Assembly (NCBI GenBank): GCA_002336105.1
Contig: DDEQ01000016.1
Coordinates: 68,477 to 132,476, forward strand
Length of the DNA stretch: 64,000 bases
DNA from: Chthonomonas sp. UBA1950
Lineage (GTDB): Bacteria; Armatimonadota; Fimbriimonadia; Fimbriimonadales; Fimbriimonadaceae
Reading direction: 5' to 3'
This document shows, piece by piece, positions 42,963 to 52,169 of the stretch; positions within the stretch are counted from its first letter, which is position 1, and the number at the start of each line of letters is the position of its first letter. The notes under the pieces were generated by a model. That model saw only the letters and a list, made by a program, of their open reading frames with translations. It was not told the origin of the DNA and searched no databases. A program made the position numbers and the translations under genes.

Positions 42963-44474
42963 TTATCTAAGGAACATCGTGCAAGCTGGGTCTTGGGTCA
43001 CTTCATTCCAGTCGTAACCTAGTCGATCAAGGAAGGCTTCAACCTTGGTCGACTCCTGATCTGGAATTTGAATACCGACCAACACACGGCCATAGTCCGA
43101 GCCGTGGTTTCGATAATGAAATAGGCTAATGTTCCACGGATGCTCCATCGCGTCGAGAAACTGAACGAGTGCGCCAGCCCTTTCGGGGAAGGCAAACGAG
43201 AAAAGTCGCTCGTCTTCGGCACCAACAGCGCGTCCCCCGACCATGTGTCTTATGTGCAACTTTGCCACTTCATTGTCAGTCAAATCCAACACATCGTAGC
43301 CCTTTTGTTTTAAGTCTCGAACGAGAGGCTCGATGTCTTTTCCAGTCGGAATTCTCAGGCCAACAAAGACGTGGGCAGGCGATCCATCGGCGTACCGATA
43401 GTTGAATTCTGTGATAGCTCTATCACCAATAGTTGCACAAAACTCCCTAAAACTCCCAGGTTCTTCGGGAATCGTTACCGCGAGAACGGCTTCACGTCGT
43501 TCTCCGACTTCGGCTCTCTCGGAGACGTGACGAAGGGAATCGAAGTTGATGTTGGCCCCACATGCGATTGCGACCAAGTTCTGATCCTTCACGTCGTTTT
43601 CAGATAGCCAGCGCTTCATTCCGGCAAACGCCAATGCACCAGCAGGTTCAAGAACCGCTCTACGGTCCTCAAAGATATCTTTGATCGCCGCGCAAATCTC
43701 GTCGTTCGAAACGACGATACATTCATCGACAACTTCCTTGGCAATTCGGAAGGTTTCTTCACCGATCTGACGAACAGCAACACCGTCAGCAAAGCGGCCT
43801 ACACGTGGCAGAATGACCCGCTCTCCTGCCTCGAATGCGGCAGCAAGACATGCGGCATCCTCGGGCTCAACGGCGATGATCTTGACGTCTTTATGGAGCG
43901 CTTTGATGACAGCACCAATGCCGCCGATAAGTCCCCCTCCGCCCACAGCGACAAAAATGACATCAGGCTTACTGGGGAGCTGTTTGAGAATTTCTAAACC
44001 GATGGTGCCTTGCCCGGCGATCACATCCGGGTCATCGTAGGGGTGAACATAGGTGAGCCCTTCAGATTCGGTGAGCTTCTTGGCATGGGAGCTAGCTTCG
44101 TCATAGTTGTCGCCAAAGAGGACAACATCGCCTCCCAATGCCTTCACGGCTTCCACCTTGATCGAAGGGGTCGTGCGTGGCATCACGATGGTGGCTCGGC
44201 ATCCGAGTCGTTTGGCAGAAAGTGCGACCCCCTGGGCATGGTTGCCCGCGCTCGCCGCAATCACCCCTTTTGCGAGGGCTTCCGGCGAAAGGTTCGCCAT
44301 CTTGTTGTAGGCTCCACGCAGTTTGAACGAGAAGACCGGCTGGTGGTCTTCTCGCTTAAGCCAAACGTGGTTATCCAGCCGACGCGAAAGCGTCGGCGCA
44401 AGTTCAAGCGGCGTTTCTACCGCAACGTCATAAACTCGTGCAAGCAACGAGCGTCTTAAATAATCGTCTAACAA
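42963..44474 (-). CDS. ilvA: threonine ammonia-lyase, biosynthetic type
   Basis: PLP enzyme making 2-oxobutyrate for isoleucine. 503 aa: catalytic domain with PLP-Lys in SFKLRGAYNKM, AGNHAQG, and the glycine loop VGGGGLIGG; two C-terminal ACT-like regulatory domains (AVTIPEEPGSFREF and FSFAFPERAGALVQF), so feedback by isoleucine is expected. TTG start, only 3 nt after the stop of the upstream S10 peptidase (TAGGAATTG), so translation is probably coupled. Confidence 0.94.
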   Translation of the reverse strand: MLDDYLRRSLLARVYDVAVETPLELAPTLSRRLDNHVWLKREDHQPVFSFKLRGAYNKMANLSPEALAKGVIAASAGNHAQGVALSAKRLGCRATIVMPRTTPSIKVEAVKALGGDVVLFGDNYDEASSHAKKLTESEGLTYVHPYDDPDVIAGQGTIGLEILKQLPSKPDVIFVAVGGGGLIGGIGAVIKALHKDVKIIAVEPEDAACLAAAFEAGERVILPRVGRFADGVAVRQIGEETFRIAKEVVDECIVVSNDEICAAIKDIFEDRRAVLEPAGALAFAGMKRWLSENDVKDQNLVAIACGANINFDSLRHVSERAEVGERREAVLAVTIPEEPGSFREFCATIGDRAITEFNYRYADGSPAHVFVGLRIPTGKDIEPLVRDLKQKGYDVLDLTDNEVAKLHIRHMVGGRAVGAEDERLFSFAFPERAGALVQFLDAMEHPWNISLFHYRNHGSDYGRVLVGIQIPDQESTKVEAFLDRLGYDWNEVTQDPACTMFLR

Positions 44475-44477
44475 TTC

Positions 44478-45974
44478 CTAGCCTTTCAGACAGGAAGCCA
44501 CGAATTCAGCGACGTCTTTGTGCAACTTTTCGCGTGATCCTTTCTCGATGTACATCATGTGACCCGCCGGATAGAACTGATAGCTAACCCGGCTTCGACT
44601 TTCTGCGTCGAGTCCCATGTGATTTACAGTATAGATCGTAGCGTTGAACGGACAGGCGAGGTCGTAATATCCGCAAGCAAACATCACCTTGAAGTGGGGG
44701 TTTCGTGCAAGGACATGACGCAGATCGGATGAGGTTTCGCTATAGCCGCCCTCTCGTTCTTTCCAAGGATGGACAGGTCCATAGTTGAGGTAAGGAATGG
44801 TGAGTTTGACGCCGAGATCTCGCTGAAGATAGTCATTTAGAGAAGAAGTGATAGGCGCGGTGATCGCATCATCTGAAGGGTCTCCGTCAGATCCATCACC
44901 AACTTTCAGTTCTTCTTTGCCGGTTATGCGCGCGTCGAAGCGACCGATCGACAAGCCTTCATCGCGCAAAAGCTCGCGGAAGAAGTTCCACTCGGGAATG
45001 CGCAGGTTCATGCCCAGACAGAACTTTTCTGAAACCCCGAGAAAGGTCGAAAGCTTTGCCGCGATCTTCTTTTTCTCTTCGGGCGAAAGGCTGTCACCGC
45101 GCTGGAGAGCAGCAGCGTAGTCGGTGTCGATCCACTTCTTCGACTCTTCGACGACCTGCTCAGCAGATTTGAAGTGCTTATCTAGCTTGTGGTGATACCA
45201 GGCGGTTGCCGCCATCGAAGGCAGAAATCCGATGAACGTGGAGTCGTTACCTCTCATTCCGTCTAGGGTCATAAAGTTGTTCGTTCCCGAGATGCTGATG
45301 AACCCGTTCACGGCGACCCCGCTTTCGAACAGGCTATTTGACAATCCCGAGCCGCGAATGCCGCCGTAGCTTTCACCAGCGATAAAAAGCGGCGATGACC
45401 AACGTTTGTGTTCGGTTAGCCAACCTTTGACGAACTTAGTGAAGGCATCAATGTCGGGCCGAACCCCGAAATACTTCGAAGCAAAATCTCTCTTCGTTAG
45501 TCGGCTCAATCCTGTAGCTGGAGCATCCACAAGCACAACATCGGCGAAGTCAAGCCAAGTGTCTTTGTTTTCGACCGCCTCATAGGGAGGTTTGGCGAGG
45601 CTGCCATCGTCGTTCATCGGAGCTCGCTTTGGCCCCAAAGTTCCCATGTGAAGCCAAAGGGATGCGCTTCCCGGACCACCGTTAAACGCAAAGATAACCG
45701 GTCGCTTATTGACAGGCTCGCCGTCCTTTGTATACGCGACGTAAAACATCCGGCACTCGACTTCGCCGGTGTCTCCTGTGAGTGGGAGTTGCGCGGCGGT
45801 CGCGGTGTAGGCTAAAGCCCCCGACGGCAACTGAATCGTATGCTTTGTGATGCTTGTGGCCACTTCCGTAATCGGTGGTTTCGAGTCATCAAACTTTGTC
45901 GGTTGGCCCTGCATTTGAGGGCCCTGAAGAAAACCGGAAACTGCGACAGCAGCAATGGCAACAAGCGCGGGCAT
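44478..45974 (-). CDS. serine carboxypeptidase-like S10 family peptidase
   Basis: 498 aa with a signal peptide (MPALVAIAAVAVSGF). Alpha/beta hydrolase triad: Ser in IAGESYGGIRGSG, Asp in CGYYDLACPFN, His in PAGHMMYIEKG; oxyanion region FNGGPGSASLWLHMG. Bacterial S10 proteins are mostly uncharacterised exported peptidases. TATCTT lies exactly 6 nt before its ATG. It heads an operon with ilvA, an odd pairing. Confidence 0.88.
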   Translation of the reverse strand: MPALVAIAAVAVSGFLQGPQMQGQPTKFDDSKPPITEVATSITKHTIQLPSGALAYTATAAQLPLTGDTGEVECRMFYVAYTKDGEPVNKRPVIFAFNGGPGSASLWLHMGTLGPKRAPMNDDGSLAKPPYEAVENKDTWLDFADVVLVDAPATGLSRLTKRDFASKYFGVRPDIDAFTKFVKGWLTEHKRWSSPLFIAGESYGGIRGSGLSNSLFESGVAVNGFISISGTNNFMTLDGMRGNDSTFIGFLPSMAATAWYHHKLDKHFKSAEQVVEESKKWIDTDYAAALQRGDSLSPEEKKKIAAKLSTFLGVSEKFCLGMNLRIPEWNFFRELLRDEGLSIGRFDARITGKEELKVGDGSDGDPSDDAITAPITSSLNDYLQRDLGVKLTIPYLNYGPVHPWKEREGGYSETSSDLRHVLARNPHFKVMFACGYYDLACPFNATIYTVNHMGLDAESRSRVSYQFYPAGHMMYIEKGSREKLHKDVAEFVASCLKG

Positions 45975-45980
45975 CCAAAC

Positions 45981-45986
45981 AAGATA
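45981..45986 (-). promoter_or_regulatory. -10-like box TATCTT, 6 nt before ATG
   Basis: Minus strand, ends 6 nt before ATG 45974; no ribosome-binding site. A weak -35 (TTCGCA) is 17 nt further up. Confidence 0.5.
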
Positions 45987-46063
45987 CGCGAGTTTTTGCT
46001 ATGTGCGAAGTCTTGCTCCCCTAAAAAGCCTCTGCAACCGGCGATTCGGTCCGATCAAATGCG

Positions 46064-46420
46064 TTATTGCCGATAGAGAACAAGCATCACGGGCTGGTTG
46101 TTTCGACGTATTCCGGATTCCATTTTCAGGAATTTACCAGCAGGATCGATGATTCCTTCTGCATGAGTCCCCGGCCCTCTCTTAGCACCGGAGGTGTCAA
46201 TGATGAACTTGTTACCAACAACCTTATAAACCCCGGTTCCCTTTTTGTGGTTGCCAATGAACGACATTTTCCCATTTTTGTAGAAGGTAAGGGATATGTT
46301 CCTGTTCATAATTTCTGCGTCATTTGGACTAGACTTCCACGTTCCGACAATGTTAACGGCCATCGAAAGCGCAGGTAAGCAGGAGATCGCTATCGCAGCA
46401 AGAAGAGCCTTTTGTTTCAC
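46064..46420 (-). CDS. small exported protein, lipocalin-like
   Basis: 118 aa from GTG 46420. Signal peptide KALLAAIAISCLPALSMA, then a beta-rich domain (VGTWKSSPNDAEI, ISLTFYKNGKMSFIG, GTGVYKVVGNKFIID) typical of small lipocalin-like proteins. Unknown function. TAATAT is exactly 6 nt before the GTG. Confidence 0.6.
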   Translation of the reverse strand: MKQKALLAAIAISCLPALSMAVNIVGTWKSSPNDAEIMNRNISLTFYKNGKMSFIGNHKKGTGVYKVVGNKFIIDTSGAKRGPGTHAEGIIDPAGKFLKMESGIRRNNQPVMLVLYRQ

Positions 46421-46426
46421 AGGACT

Positions 46427-46432
46427 ATATTA
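46427..46432 (-). promoter_or_regulatory. -10-like box TAATAT, 6 nt before GTG
   Basis: Minus strand; ends 6 nt before the GTG at 46420, inside the gap after gpsA. Leaderless pattern. Confidence 0.5.
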
Positions 46433-46438
46433 CTACTT

Positions 46439-47425
46439 TTAGCCAATAAAGTCTTCAAATCTCGAAACTCGATCCATTAGGAGAGTCACGGCTTGGTGAG
46501 CAGTCACCCGCCCGCGAATCACCGCTTCGACCGCGCCAAAAACAGGAGTCTCAACGCCGTACTTACGAGCGAGTAAGATAGTGGCTTCGCTGGTCGGCAC
46601 ACCTTCTGCGACCTGGCCGAGTTGATCCTGAGCCTCACGTAAAGTTGCACCTTCGGCAAGCGAACGCCCTAGGCGGTAGTTTCGAGAGAGTGTGCTGGCA
46701 GCGGTGGCGAAAAGGTCGCCTACACCCGCAGGTCCGAGGAAGGTTTCGGGCCTGGCACCCATTGCTGAACCTAGCTTGGCCATCTCCATCAAGCCTCGAC
46801 TAAGGAAAGCGCCTTTGGTGTTATCTCCAAACCCAAGACCGTCGCTTAAGCCAGCCCCAATAGCCAGAACATTCTTTAGGGCACCTGCAAGCTCAACCCC
46901 AACGATGTCATCGCCAATCGAAACCCGAAAGGCGCCGGAGATGAATGTGTCGCGCACCAACTCGGCGGTTGCCCTCTTCGAAAACGCTGAGATCGCCAAT
47001 GTCGGAACGCCACGAGCAATTTCCATTGCCAAATTCGGCCCAGAAAGAGCGCCAACCTCCGAGTCTGTCAAAACTTCGCTCACAACTTCGGTCATCAGCT
47101 TCCCACTAGAGGATTCAAGCCCCTTTGAGCACAAAACCACTAAGGAATGAGAGCCCTTTAGCCCCTGAACAACACTTCGAACCGCGCCGGAAGGAACGGC
47201 GATGACACACATCTCAGAATCGCCGGAGTACTCAGACAGGAGCCCGAACGAAACGTTTCCGGGAATTGCGAAGCCTCCCAGATAGCGAATGTTCTCACGC
47301 AGAGCATTCAGCGACCCAATCTCATCTGGGTCGCGTCCGAGGAGGCAAACCTCATGACCGTTCCGGGCAAGAAGAATGGTTAAGGCAGTTCCCCAACTAC
47401 CTGAACCCAGAACGGTCACTTTCAT
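46439..47425 (-). CDS. gpsA: glycerol-3-phosphate dehydrogenase [NAD(P)+]
   Basis: Makes sn-glycerol-3-phosphate for phospholipids from dihydroxyacetone phosphate. 328 aa: dinucleotide fold VTVLGSGSWGTALTILLARNG (in part), VLCSKGLE, ALSGPNLAMEIARG, catalytic Lys in VELAGALKNVLAIGAGL, and KGAFLSRGLMEM. Follows fucI by 18 nt on the same strand. Confidence 0.94.
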   Translation of the reverse strand: MKVTVLGSGSWGTALTILLARNGHEVCLLGRDPDEIGSLNALRENIRYLGGFAIPGNVSFGLLSEYSGDSEMCVIAVPSGAVRSVVQGLKGSHSLVVLCSKGLESSSGKLMTEVVSEVLTDSEVGALSGPNLAMEIARGVPTLAISAFSKRATAELVRDTFISGAFRVSIGDDIVGVELAGALKNVLAIGAGLSDGLGFGDNTKGAFLSRGLMEMAKLGSAMGARPETFLGPAGVGDLFATAASTLSRNYRLGRSLAEGATLREAQDQLGQVAEGVPTSEATILLARKYGVETPVFGAVEAVIRGRVTAHQAVTLLMDRVSRFEDFIG

Positions 47426-47432
47426 TTCGCCG

Positions 47433-47438
47433 AGGGTA
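47433..47438 (-). promoter_or_regulatory. -10-like box TACCCT, 7 nt before gpsA ATG
   Basis: Minus strand; TACCCT ends 7 nt before ATG 47425, in the short gap after fucI, so gpsA may have its own near-leaderless promoter besides read-through. Confidence 0.35.
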
Positions 47439-47443
47439 CCTCT

Positions 47444-49240
47444 TTAGCCGTAAAGCGGGCCATAGGTCTGGCAGGCACGGAAATCAGCTCCTACCGGGTC
47501 AAGGCCGCTACCGTGACGATGCCACGCCGTCGGTCGATACACTTGATCGGCGGGAACGTTATGCATATCCACTGGAATTCGAAGCATCGAAGCCAACGTG
47601 ATAAGGTCCGCTCCAATATGCCCCGGAGAGATTGCGCCGTGGTTCGCGCCCCAATGCGCCATTACCGTGTACGGATCTTTGAAGGCGCCTTCCCCTGTTG
47701 TTCGCGGGACAAACCAAGTTGTCGGCCAGGTCGGGTTCGTGCGCTGATCCAGGATATCGTGAACTTTGTCAGGAAGCTCAACCGTAAGTCCTTCCGCGAT
47801 CTGAAGGACCGGCCCGAGGCCGGCGACCAGATTGATTCGGAACATGGTGACGGGTTTGCCACCTTTGGTCGTGAAATCAGTCGACCATCCGCCAGCCGGG
47901 AAGTAGCCGAGGTCGCTGGCGCACCATTTTGTATCTGCCAGTGACTTGGTGGCATCTTCTTCCGTGATCTCCCACCAAGGCTTCATTGCATTGCCAGTGA
48001 AGTCGAGCGGGGATGGCCCTGAGTTGATGAGATGAAGAAATCCGCCAGAAGCATCGCCTTCTGGCTTCCAACCGGTTACGCGCTCGACAGCTTCCGGAGA
48101 CCAATAGGTGCGGACATCGCTGAACATTTGAGTGCAACCGGTCAACAGGTGTCCCAAGAGCATCGAAGCTCCATTCAGTGAGTCGTTCTCCGTGGCGACC
48201 ATGAACGGCTGACGAATCCCATTCCAGTCAAAACTGGTGCAAAGTATTGCCTCCATGAAGTCACCGTTGGGAAAATGGTCTGTCCATTGGCGCTGGCCCT
48301 GAAAACCCGCTGCGATCGCGTTATGACCTCTCGACTGCTCCACTAACCCCATCTCAGCCAGAACAGGATTTCCGATCATCAGGTCGCGCGCGATGAGCGC
48401 CATTTTCACGCAGTCCTCCCAATCGAGGTCTTTCTGCATTCGATCACGCTGCTTTTCGGGAGCATTAGTATCGGCTCCTTCGGGACAGTTTTCTCGAACC
48501 CATATCAGAGCGCGCTCGTACTCGTCTTGGTCGAACTGGCCATTTTCCATTCGCCCCGTGAACTCGCTCATGTCGATCGACTCGACACGCATGCCAAGGG
48601 TCTTTTCAAAAAACGGCTGATCGACAATCGAGCCAGCGATTCCCATGCTGACGCCACCCATCGCTAGATAACTCTTGCCCTTCATCGTCGCGACAGCTAT
48701 GCCCCCACGAACGAACCTCAGAAGCTTTTCTTGAACGTCATCTGGGATAACAGTGTCACCCAAATCTTGAACGTCTTTGCCGTAGATTCCAAAGCAGGGG
48801 AGTCCTTTTTGGTTGTGGCCCGAAAGAGTCGCCGCAAGATACACCGCGCCAGGACGATCTGTGCCGTTGAAGCCCCAAATGGCTTTGGGTCGTAGCGGGT
48901 TCATATCCATCGTTTCGCTACCGTAACACCAGCATGGGGTCACGGTGATGGAAAGTCCAACGCCGCTTTTCTCAAACTTCGATTCACAATCGGCTGCTTC
49001 GGCGACGCCGCCGATGCAAGTATCGGCAATCACACATTCGATAGGTTGGCCGCTGGCATGTCGAGCTCTTTCGGCGATGAGCTTGGCGACATTCTGCGCC
49101 ATTTGCATCGTGATCTCTTCGAGAGACTCTCTCACCCCTCCGTATCTGCCATCAATGGTTGGCCTAATTCCAACTTTGGGGAGATCGCCGCGGAGGCGAT
49201 TGGTAGGGGCATTGATCTTCAGCGATGCTTTTTGTGCCAT
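47444..49240 (-). CDS. fucI: L-fucose isomerase
   Basis: Converts L-fucose to L-fuculose (family also takes D-arabinose); manganese enzyme. 598 aa, usual length. Motifs: LPKVGIRPTIDGRYGGVRES (N-terminal domain), CWCYGSETMDMN, IWGFNGTDRPGAVYLAA, MGGVSMGIAGS (in part), active-site Glu/Asp in CTSFDWNGIRQPFMVATEND and the C-terminal AHWGANHGAISPGHIGADLI. Ribosome-binding site GGAG before ATG. Divergent from kbl. Confidence 0.93.
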   Translation of the reverse strand: MAQKASLKINAPTNRLRGDLPKVGIRPTIDGRYGGVRESLEEITMQMAQNVAKLIAERARHASGQPIECVIADTCIGGVAEAADCESKFEKSGVGLSITVTPCWCYGSETMDMNPLRPKAIWGFNGTDRPGAVYLAATLSGHNQKGLPCFGIYGKDVQDLGDTVIPDDVQEKLLRFVRGGIAVATMKGKSYLAMGGVSMGIAGSIVDQPFFEKTLGMRVESIDMSEFTGRMENGQFDQDEYERALIWVRENCPEGADTNAPEKQRDRMQKDLDWEDCVKMALIARDLMIGNPVLAEMGLVEQSRGHNAIAAGFQGQRQWTDHFPNGDFMEAILCTSFDWNGIRQPFMVATENDSLNGASMLLGHLLTGCTQMFSDVRTYWSPEAVERVTGWKPEGDASGGFLHLINSGPSPLDFTGNAMKPWWEITEEDATKSLADTKWCASDLGYFPAGGWSTDFTTKGGKPVTMFRINLVAGLGPVLQIAEGLTVELPDKVHDILDQRTNPTWPTTWFVPRTTGEGAFKDPYTVMAHWGANHGAISPGHIGADLITLASMLRIPVDMHNVPADQVYRPTAWHRHGSGLDPVGADFRACQTYGPLYG

Positions 49241-49328
49241 TGTGCTCCGGGTTTACCTGAAAGGAATCTTGCTAAGCACGCATTGCGATAAGTTCAACAG
49301 CATCAAAAACGCGCCACAATCAGATGAG

Positions 49329-50519
49329 ATGAATACCGATTTCCAATCGTGGCTTGGCGGGCAGATTCAGACCCTCAAAGATCAGAACCTTTACAAGGTG
49401 CCCCGTATTCTTGAAACTCCGGCAGGCGGACGAGTTCGCATGAACGGAAAGGAGGTAGTGAACCTTTCGAGCAACAACTACCTTGGTCTGGCAAATCACC
49501 CCAAAGTGCGACAAGCAGCCCTCGAAGCAGTCGAAAAATGGGGTGTTGGCGCTGGCGCTGTCCGCTGGATCGGCGGCACGATGTCGGTTCATCAAGAGCT
49601 TGAAGAACGATTGGCCAAGTTCAAGCACACCGAGGCTGTCCTTGTTTTTACCGGAGGTTTCACGGCAAATGCGGGAGCGATTCCTGCGGTAGTCACAAAC
49701 AACGACGTCATCATCAGCGATGAGTTGAACCATGCTTCGATCATCGACGGTGTTCGACTTGGCGCTGCGAAGTACAAGAAATCGGACGGCTATGTTTATC
49801 CGCACAAAGATATGGAGGCGCTTGAGAAGATCCTCAAGGACACTCAATCCTTCGAAAAGCGGGTGATTATCACCGACGGCGTTTTCAGCATGGACGGCGA
49901 CATCGCCCCGCTGCCAGACATCGTCAACTTAGCCGAGCAATACAATGCAGTTGTTTACGTTGATGACGCCCACGCCAGCGGAGTCCTCGGCGAAAAGGGT
50001 GCCGGTTCAACCTCACACTTTGGTTTGTACGGCCGCGTAGATATCCAACTTGGAACGCTATCCAAGGCCCTTGGAGTGATGGGTGGATACATCGCCGGTT
50101 CAGCCGCCCTAAAGGATTGGCTGATCAACCGAGGCCGCCCCTATCTATTCAGCACGGGTCATCCCCCTGTGGTCGCTGCCGCTCTGATAGCTTCGCTGGA
50201 CGTTATGGAAAACGATCCTGAGCCGATGCAAAGACTGTGGGACAACACGAAGTGGTGGAAAGCACAACTGGCCGAAGCCGGGTTCGACACGATGGGAAGC
50301 GAGACGCCAATCACACCGGTTTATGTTGGCGATGAAGGCAAAGCACAAGCTATGGAGAAGGCGCTTTGGGACGAAGGCGTTTATGCCCTCGCGATTGTGT
50401 ATCCGACCGTTGCCCGAGGCAAAGCGCGCATTCGCACGATGCCATCAGCCGCCCACACGAAAGAAGATCTTCAGTTCGCTCTCGAAGCATTTAAGAGAGT
50501 TCGCGACAAGCTGAAATAG
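49329..50519 (+). CDS. kbl: glycine C-acetyltransferase (2-amino-3-ketobutyrate CoA ligase)
   Basis: PLP enzyme of the alpha-oxoamine synthase family; with Tdh it converts threonine to glycine and acetyl-CoA. 396 aa from ATG 49329 (upstream frame overlaps fucI and is rejected). Motifs: NLSSNNYLGLANHP, GAGAVRWIGGT, FTGGFTANAGAI, DELNHASIIDG, YVDDAHASGVLGEKGAGST (in part) and PLP-Lys in GTLSKALGVMGGY. Close relatives (BioF) exist, but the RWIGGT motif fits Kbl. Confidence 0.9.
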   Translation: MNTDFQSWLGGQIQTLKDQNLYKVPRILETPAGGRVRMNGKEVVNLSSNNYLGLANHPKVRQAALEAVEKWGVGAGAVRWIGGTMSVHQELEERLAKFKHTEAVLVFTGGFTANAGAIPAVVTNNDVIISDELNHASIIDGVRLGAAKYKKSDGYVYPHKDMEALEKILKDTQSFEKRVIITDGVFSMDGDIAPLPDIVNLAEQYNAVVYVDDAHASGVLGEKGAGSTSHFGLYGRVDIQLGTLSKALGVMGGYIAGSAALKDWLINRGRPYLFSTGHPPVVAAALIASLDVMENDPEPMQRLWDNTKWWKAQLAEAGFDTMGSETPITPVYVGDEGKAQAMEKALWDEGVYALAIVYPTVARGKARIRTMPSAAHTKEDLQFALEAFKRVRDKLK

Positions 50520-50526
50520 GTTGTGT

Positions 50527-50550
50527 GAAACCCCGTAAAACCGGGGTTTC
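50527..50550 (+). terminator. hairpin after kbl
   Basis: GAAACCCCG / CGGGGTTTC, 9-bp perfect stem with a 6-nt loop, no T-tract. Probable transcription end or mRNA-stabilising hairpin. Confidence 0.5.
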
Positions 50551-50593
50551 CTGTGCCAGAATAGGCTAGCTTCTCCCCCACCGGAATCTAAAA

Positions 50594-51142
50594 ATGGATA
50601 TCCTACGCCTTCTTGACGACCTTAATACCCTCGCCGTAGAACGACCGCATCGATTGATTGGATTACCAATCTTTGTTGGCGTCGATCTCAACGAGATAAG
50701 CGTACAGATCGCGAAGATTCGAGCCTCGCTCCCGCAGGAAGTGAAGGCAGCTGCAAGCACGATCCGGGAATCAGATCGCATCATCGAGCAAGCGAAAGGC
50801 GATGCGACCACCCTTCTTGACAATGCTCAAAAAGAAGCCGAACGAGTTGTTAGTGAAGCCAAAAAAGAATCGGAAAGAATTCTTGAGCAGGCTCGTATCG
50901 AGCGCGAACGGATGGTTTCTGAAAGCGAAATTCTCAAGCTAAGCAAAGTCCAGAGCGAAGAAATAAGGAACGCTGCAGACAAGGTCGCCATCGACTTGAA
51001 ACGCGGGGCAGACGAATACGCGCACAATGTTCTCGTTCAGTTGGAGACCTTTGTCGGTAAGTATGCAGTCGAGATCGAGCGCGGAAAGCAAGCCATCGCC
51101 GACATGAGCAAACAAGAAAAGGGCAAGCCTAAGCAAAGCTAG
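50594..51142 (+). CDS. coiled-coil protein (ATP-synthase b/DivIVA-like)
   Basis: 182 aa. N-terminal MDILRLLDDLNTLAVERPHR and LNEISVQIAKIRASLP, then a long charged coiled coil (about 55-140: IIEQAKGDATTLLDNAQKEA, ESERILEQARIERERM) and a helical tail. Similar small proteins in several phyla are annotated as DivIVA- or F0 b-subunit-like; they may act in division or envelope growth. No membrane helix. Not assigned. Confidence 0.6.
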   Translation: MDILRLLDDLNTLAVERPHRLIGLPIFVGVDLNEISVQIAKIRASLPQEVKAAASTIRESDRIIEQAKGDATTLLDNAQKEAERVVSEAKKESERILEQARIERERMVSESEILKLSKVQSEEIRNAADKVAIDLKRGADEYAHNVLVQLETFVGKYAVEIERGKQAIADMSKQEKGKPKQS

Positions 51143-51155
51143 ACGAGCCCCATTT

Positions 51156-52127
51156 CTAGCTTTTGAGCGTCGGAGGCACGTTGCTATTCATTGGCGGGCG
51201 AGGCGAGTAATTGCCAGCAAGTCCCATCAATCGAGCAATTCTTTCTTTTGTCGACGGATGGGTGCTAAAGAGATCACTAGAACCCCCGCTTATAGCTAGA
51301 GGGTTGATGATATACATGTGCTGGGTGGCCCGGTTGGCATGTAACAGCGGCTCTCCATCCATGGAGATTTTTTGAAGGGCGTTTGCCAGTCCTTCTGGAT
51401 AGCGGGTCAATTCAGCAGCCGTCGCGTCGGCAAGATACTCTCGTTGCCTACTAACCGCCATCTGTAGAAGCACCGCGCAGATCGGCGCAAGAATGGAAAG
51501 CACCAAGCCAACCAAAAAGAAGATCATGCGCAAATTACTGTCGCCGTCGCGATCTCGGCTACTGCTTCTTCCTCCGCCAAACCAAGTTGACCGAACGAAG
51601 ATGTCCGCGAGCAACGGAATTAGCCCGGCAATCAGCCCGATCGCCGTCATAAAACGAATATCGTAGTTGCGGATGTGCCCCATTTCGTGGGCAACGACGC
51701 CTTGCAGTTCATCTCTATTGAGTTTGTACAACAAGCCGGTAGTAACCGCAATGGCACCGTTTTCCGGCGTTGTGCCCGTAGCGAATGCGTTCGGCGATGG
51801 GTCGTCAATGACGTAAAGCTTAGGCATTGGAACGCCAGCCGCAATCGACATTTCCTCAGCGACGTTTCGTAGAACGCGATCTTCGTTCTGGTTCGCTTCT
51901 CGTGCACCTGAAATCGATAGCACGATGCTTGGGCCGCTTGAGTTCGCAACGAGTGCCACGATCAAGCCGAGGAGCGTCGCGCCGACGGTGCCGTAGTACC
52001 ACTCGTTTGGCGAGTAGATTCCGACAATCACGGTGCCAAGCGCGGCAAGGATTACGACGAGAAGAAAGGCATAGATCAGACTTGCCCGCTTGTTGGCTTC
52101 AATTTGCTGCTGGAGCGTTCGTTTCAT
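51156..52127 (-). CDS. htpX: HtpX-like membrane zinc protease (M48)
   Basis: 323 aa. Two N-terminal helices (about 15-35, 40-62), then the M48 domain with HEMGH in LQGVVAHEMGHIRNYD, further helices (about 160-180, 205-228), and the distal Glu in SRQREYLADATAAELTRYPE (in part). Degrades damaged membrane proteins. The C-terminal FSTHPSTKERIARLMGLAG is typical. Ribosome-binding site GAGGG before ATG. Confidence 0.9.
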   Translation of the reverse strand: MKRTLQQQIEANKRASLIYAFLLVVILAALGTVIVGIYSPNEWYYGTVGATLLGLIVALVANSSGPSIVLSISGAREANQNEDRVLRNVAEEMSIAAGVPMPKLYVIDDPSPNAFATGTTPENGAIAVTTGLLYKLNRDELQGVVAHEMGHIRNYDIRFMTAIGLIAGLIPLLADIFVRSTWFGGGRSSSRDRDGDSNLRMIFFLVGLVLSILAPICAVLLQMAVSRQREYLADATAAELTRYPEGLANALQKISMDGEPLLHANRATQHMYIINPLAISGGSSDLFSTHPSTKERIARLMGLAGNYSPRPPMNSNVPPTLKS

Positions 52128-52169
52128 TCGACCCTCATTCCCTACGTTACCAAACGCGGAGAGGATGCA

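Noticed and set aside
48945..49328. N-terminal extension of kbl
   Set aside because: Overlaps fucI on the opposite strand; the Kbl homology begins at ATG 49329.
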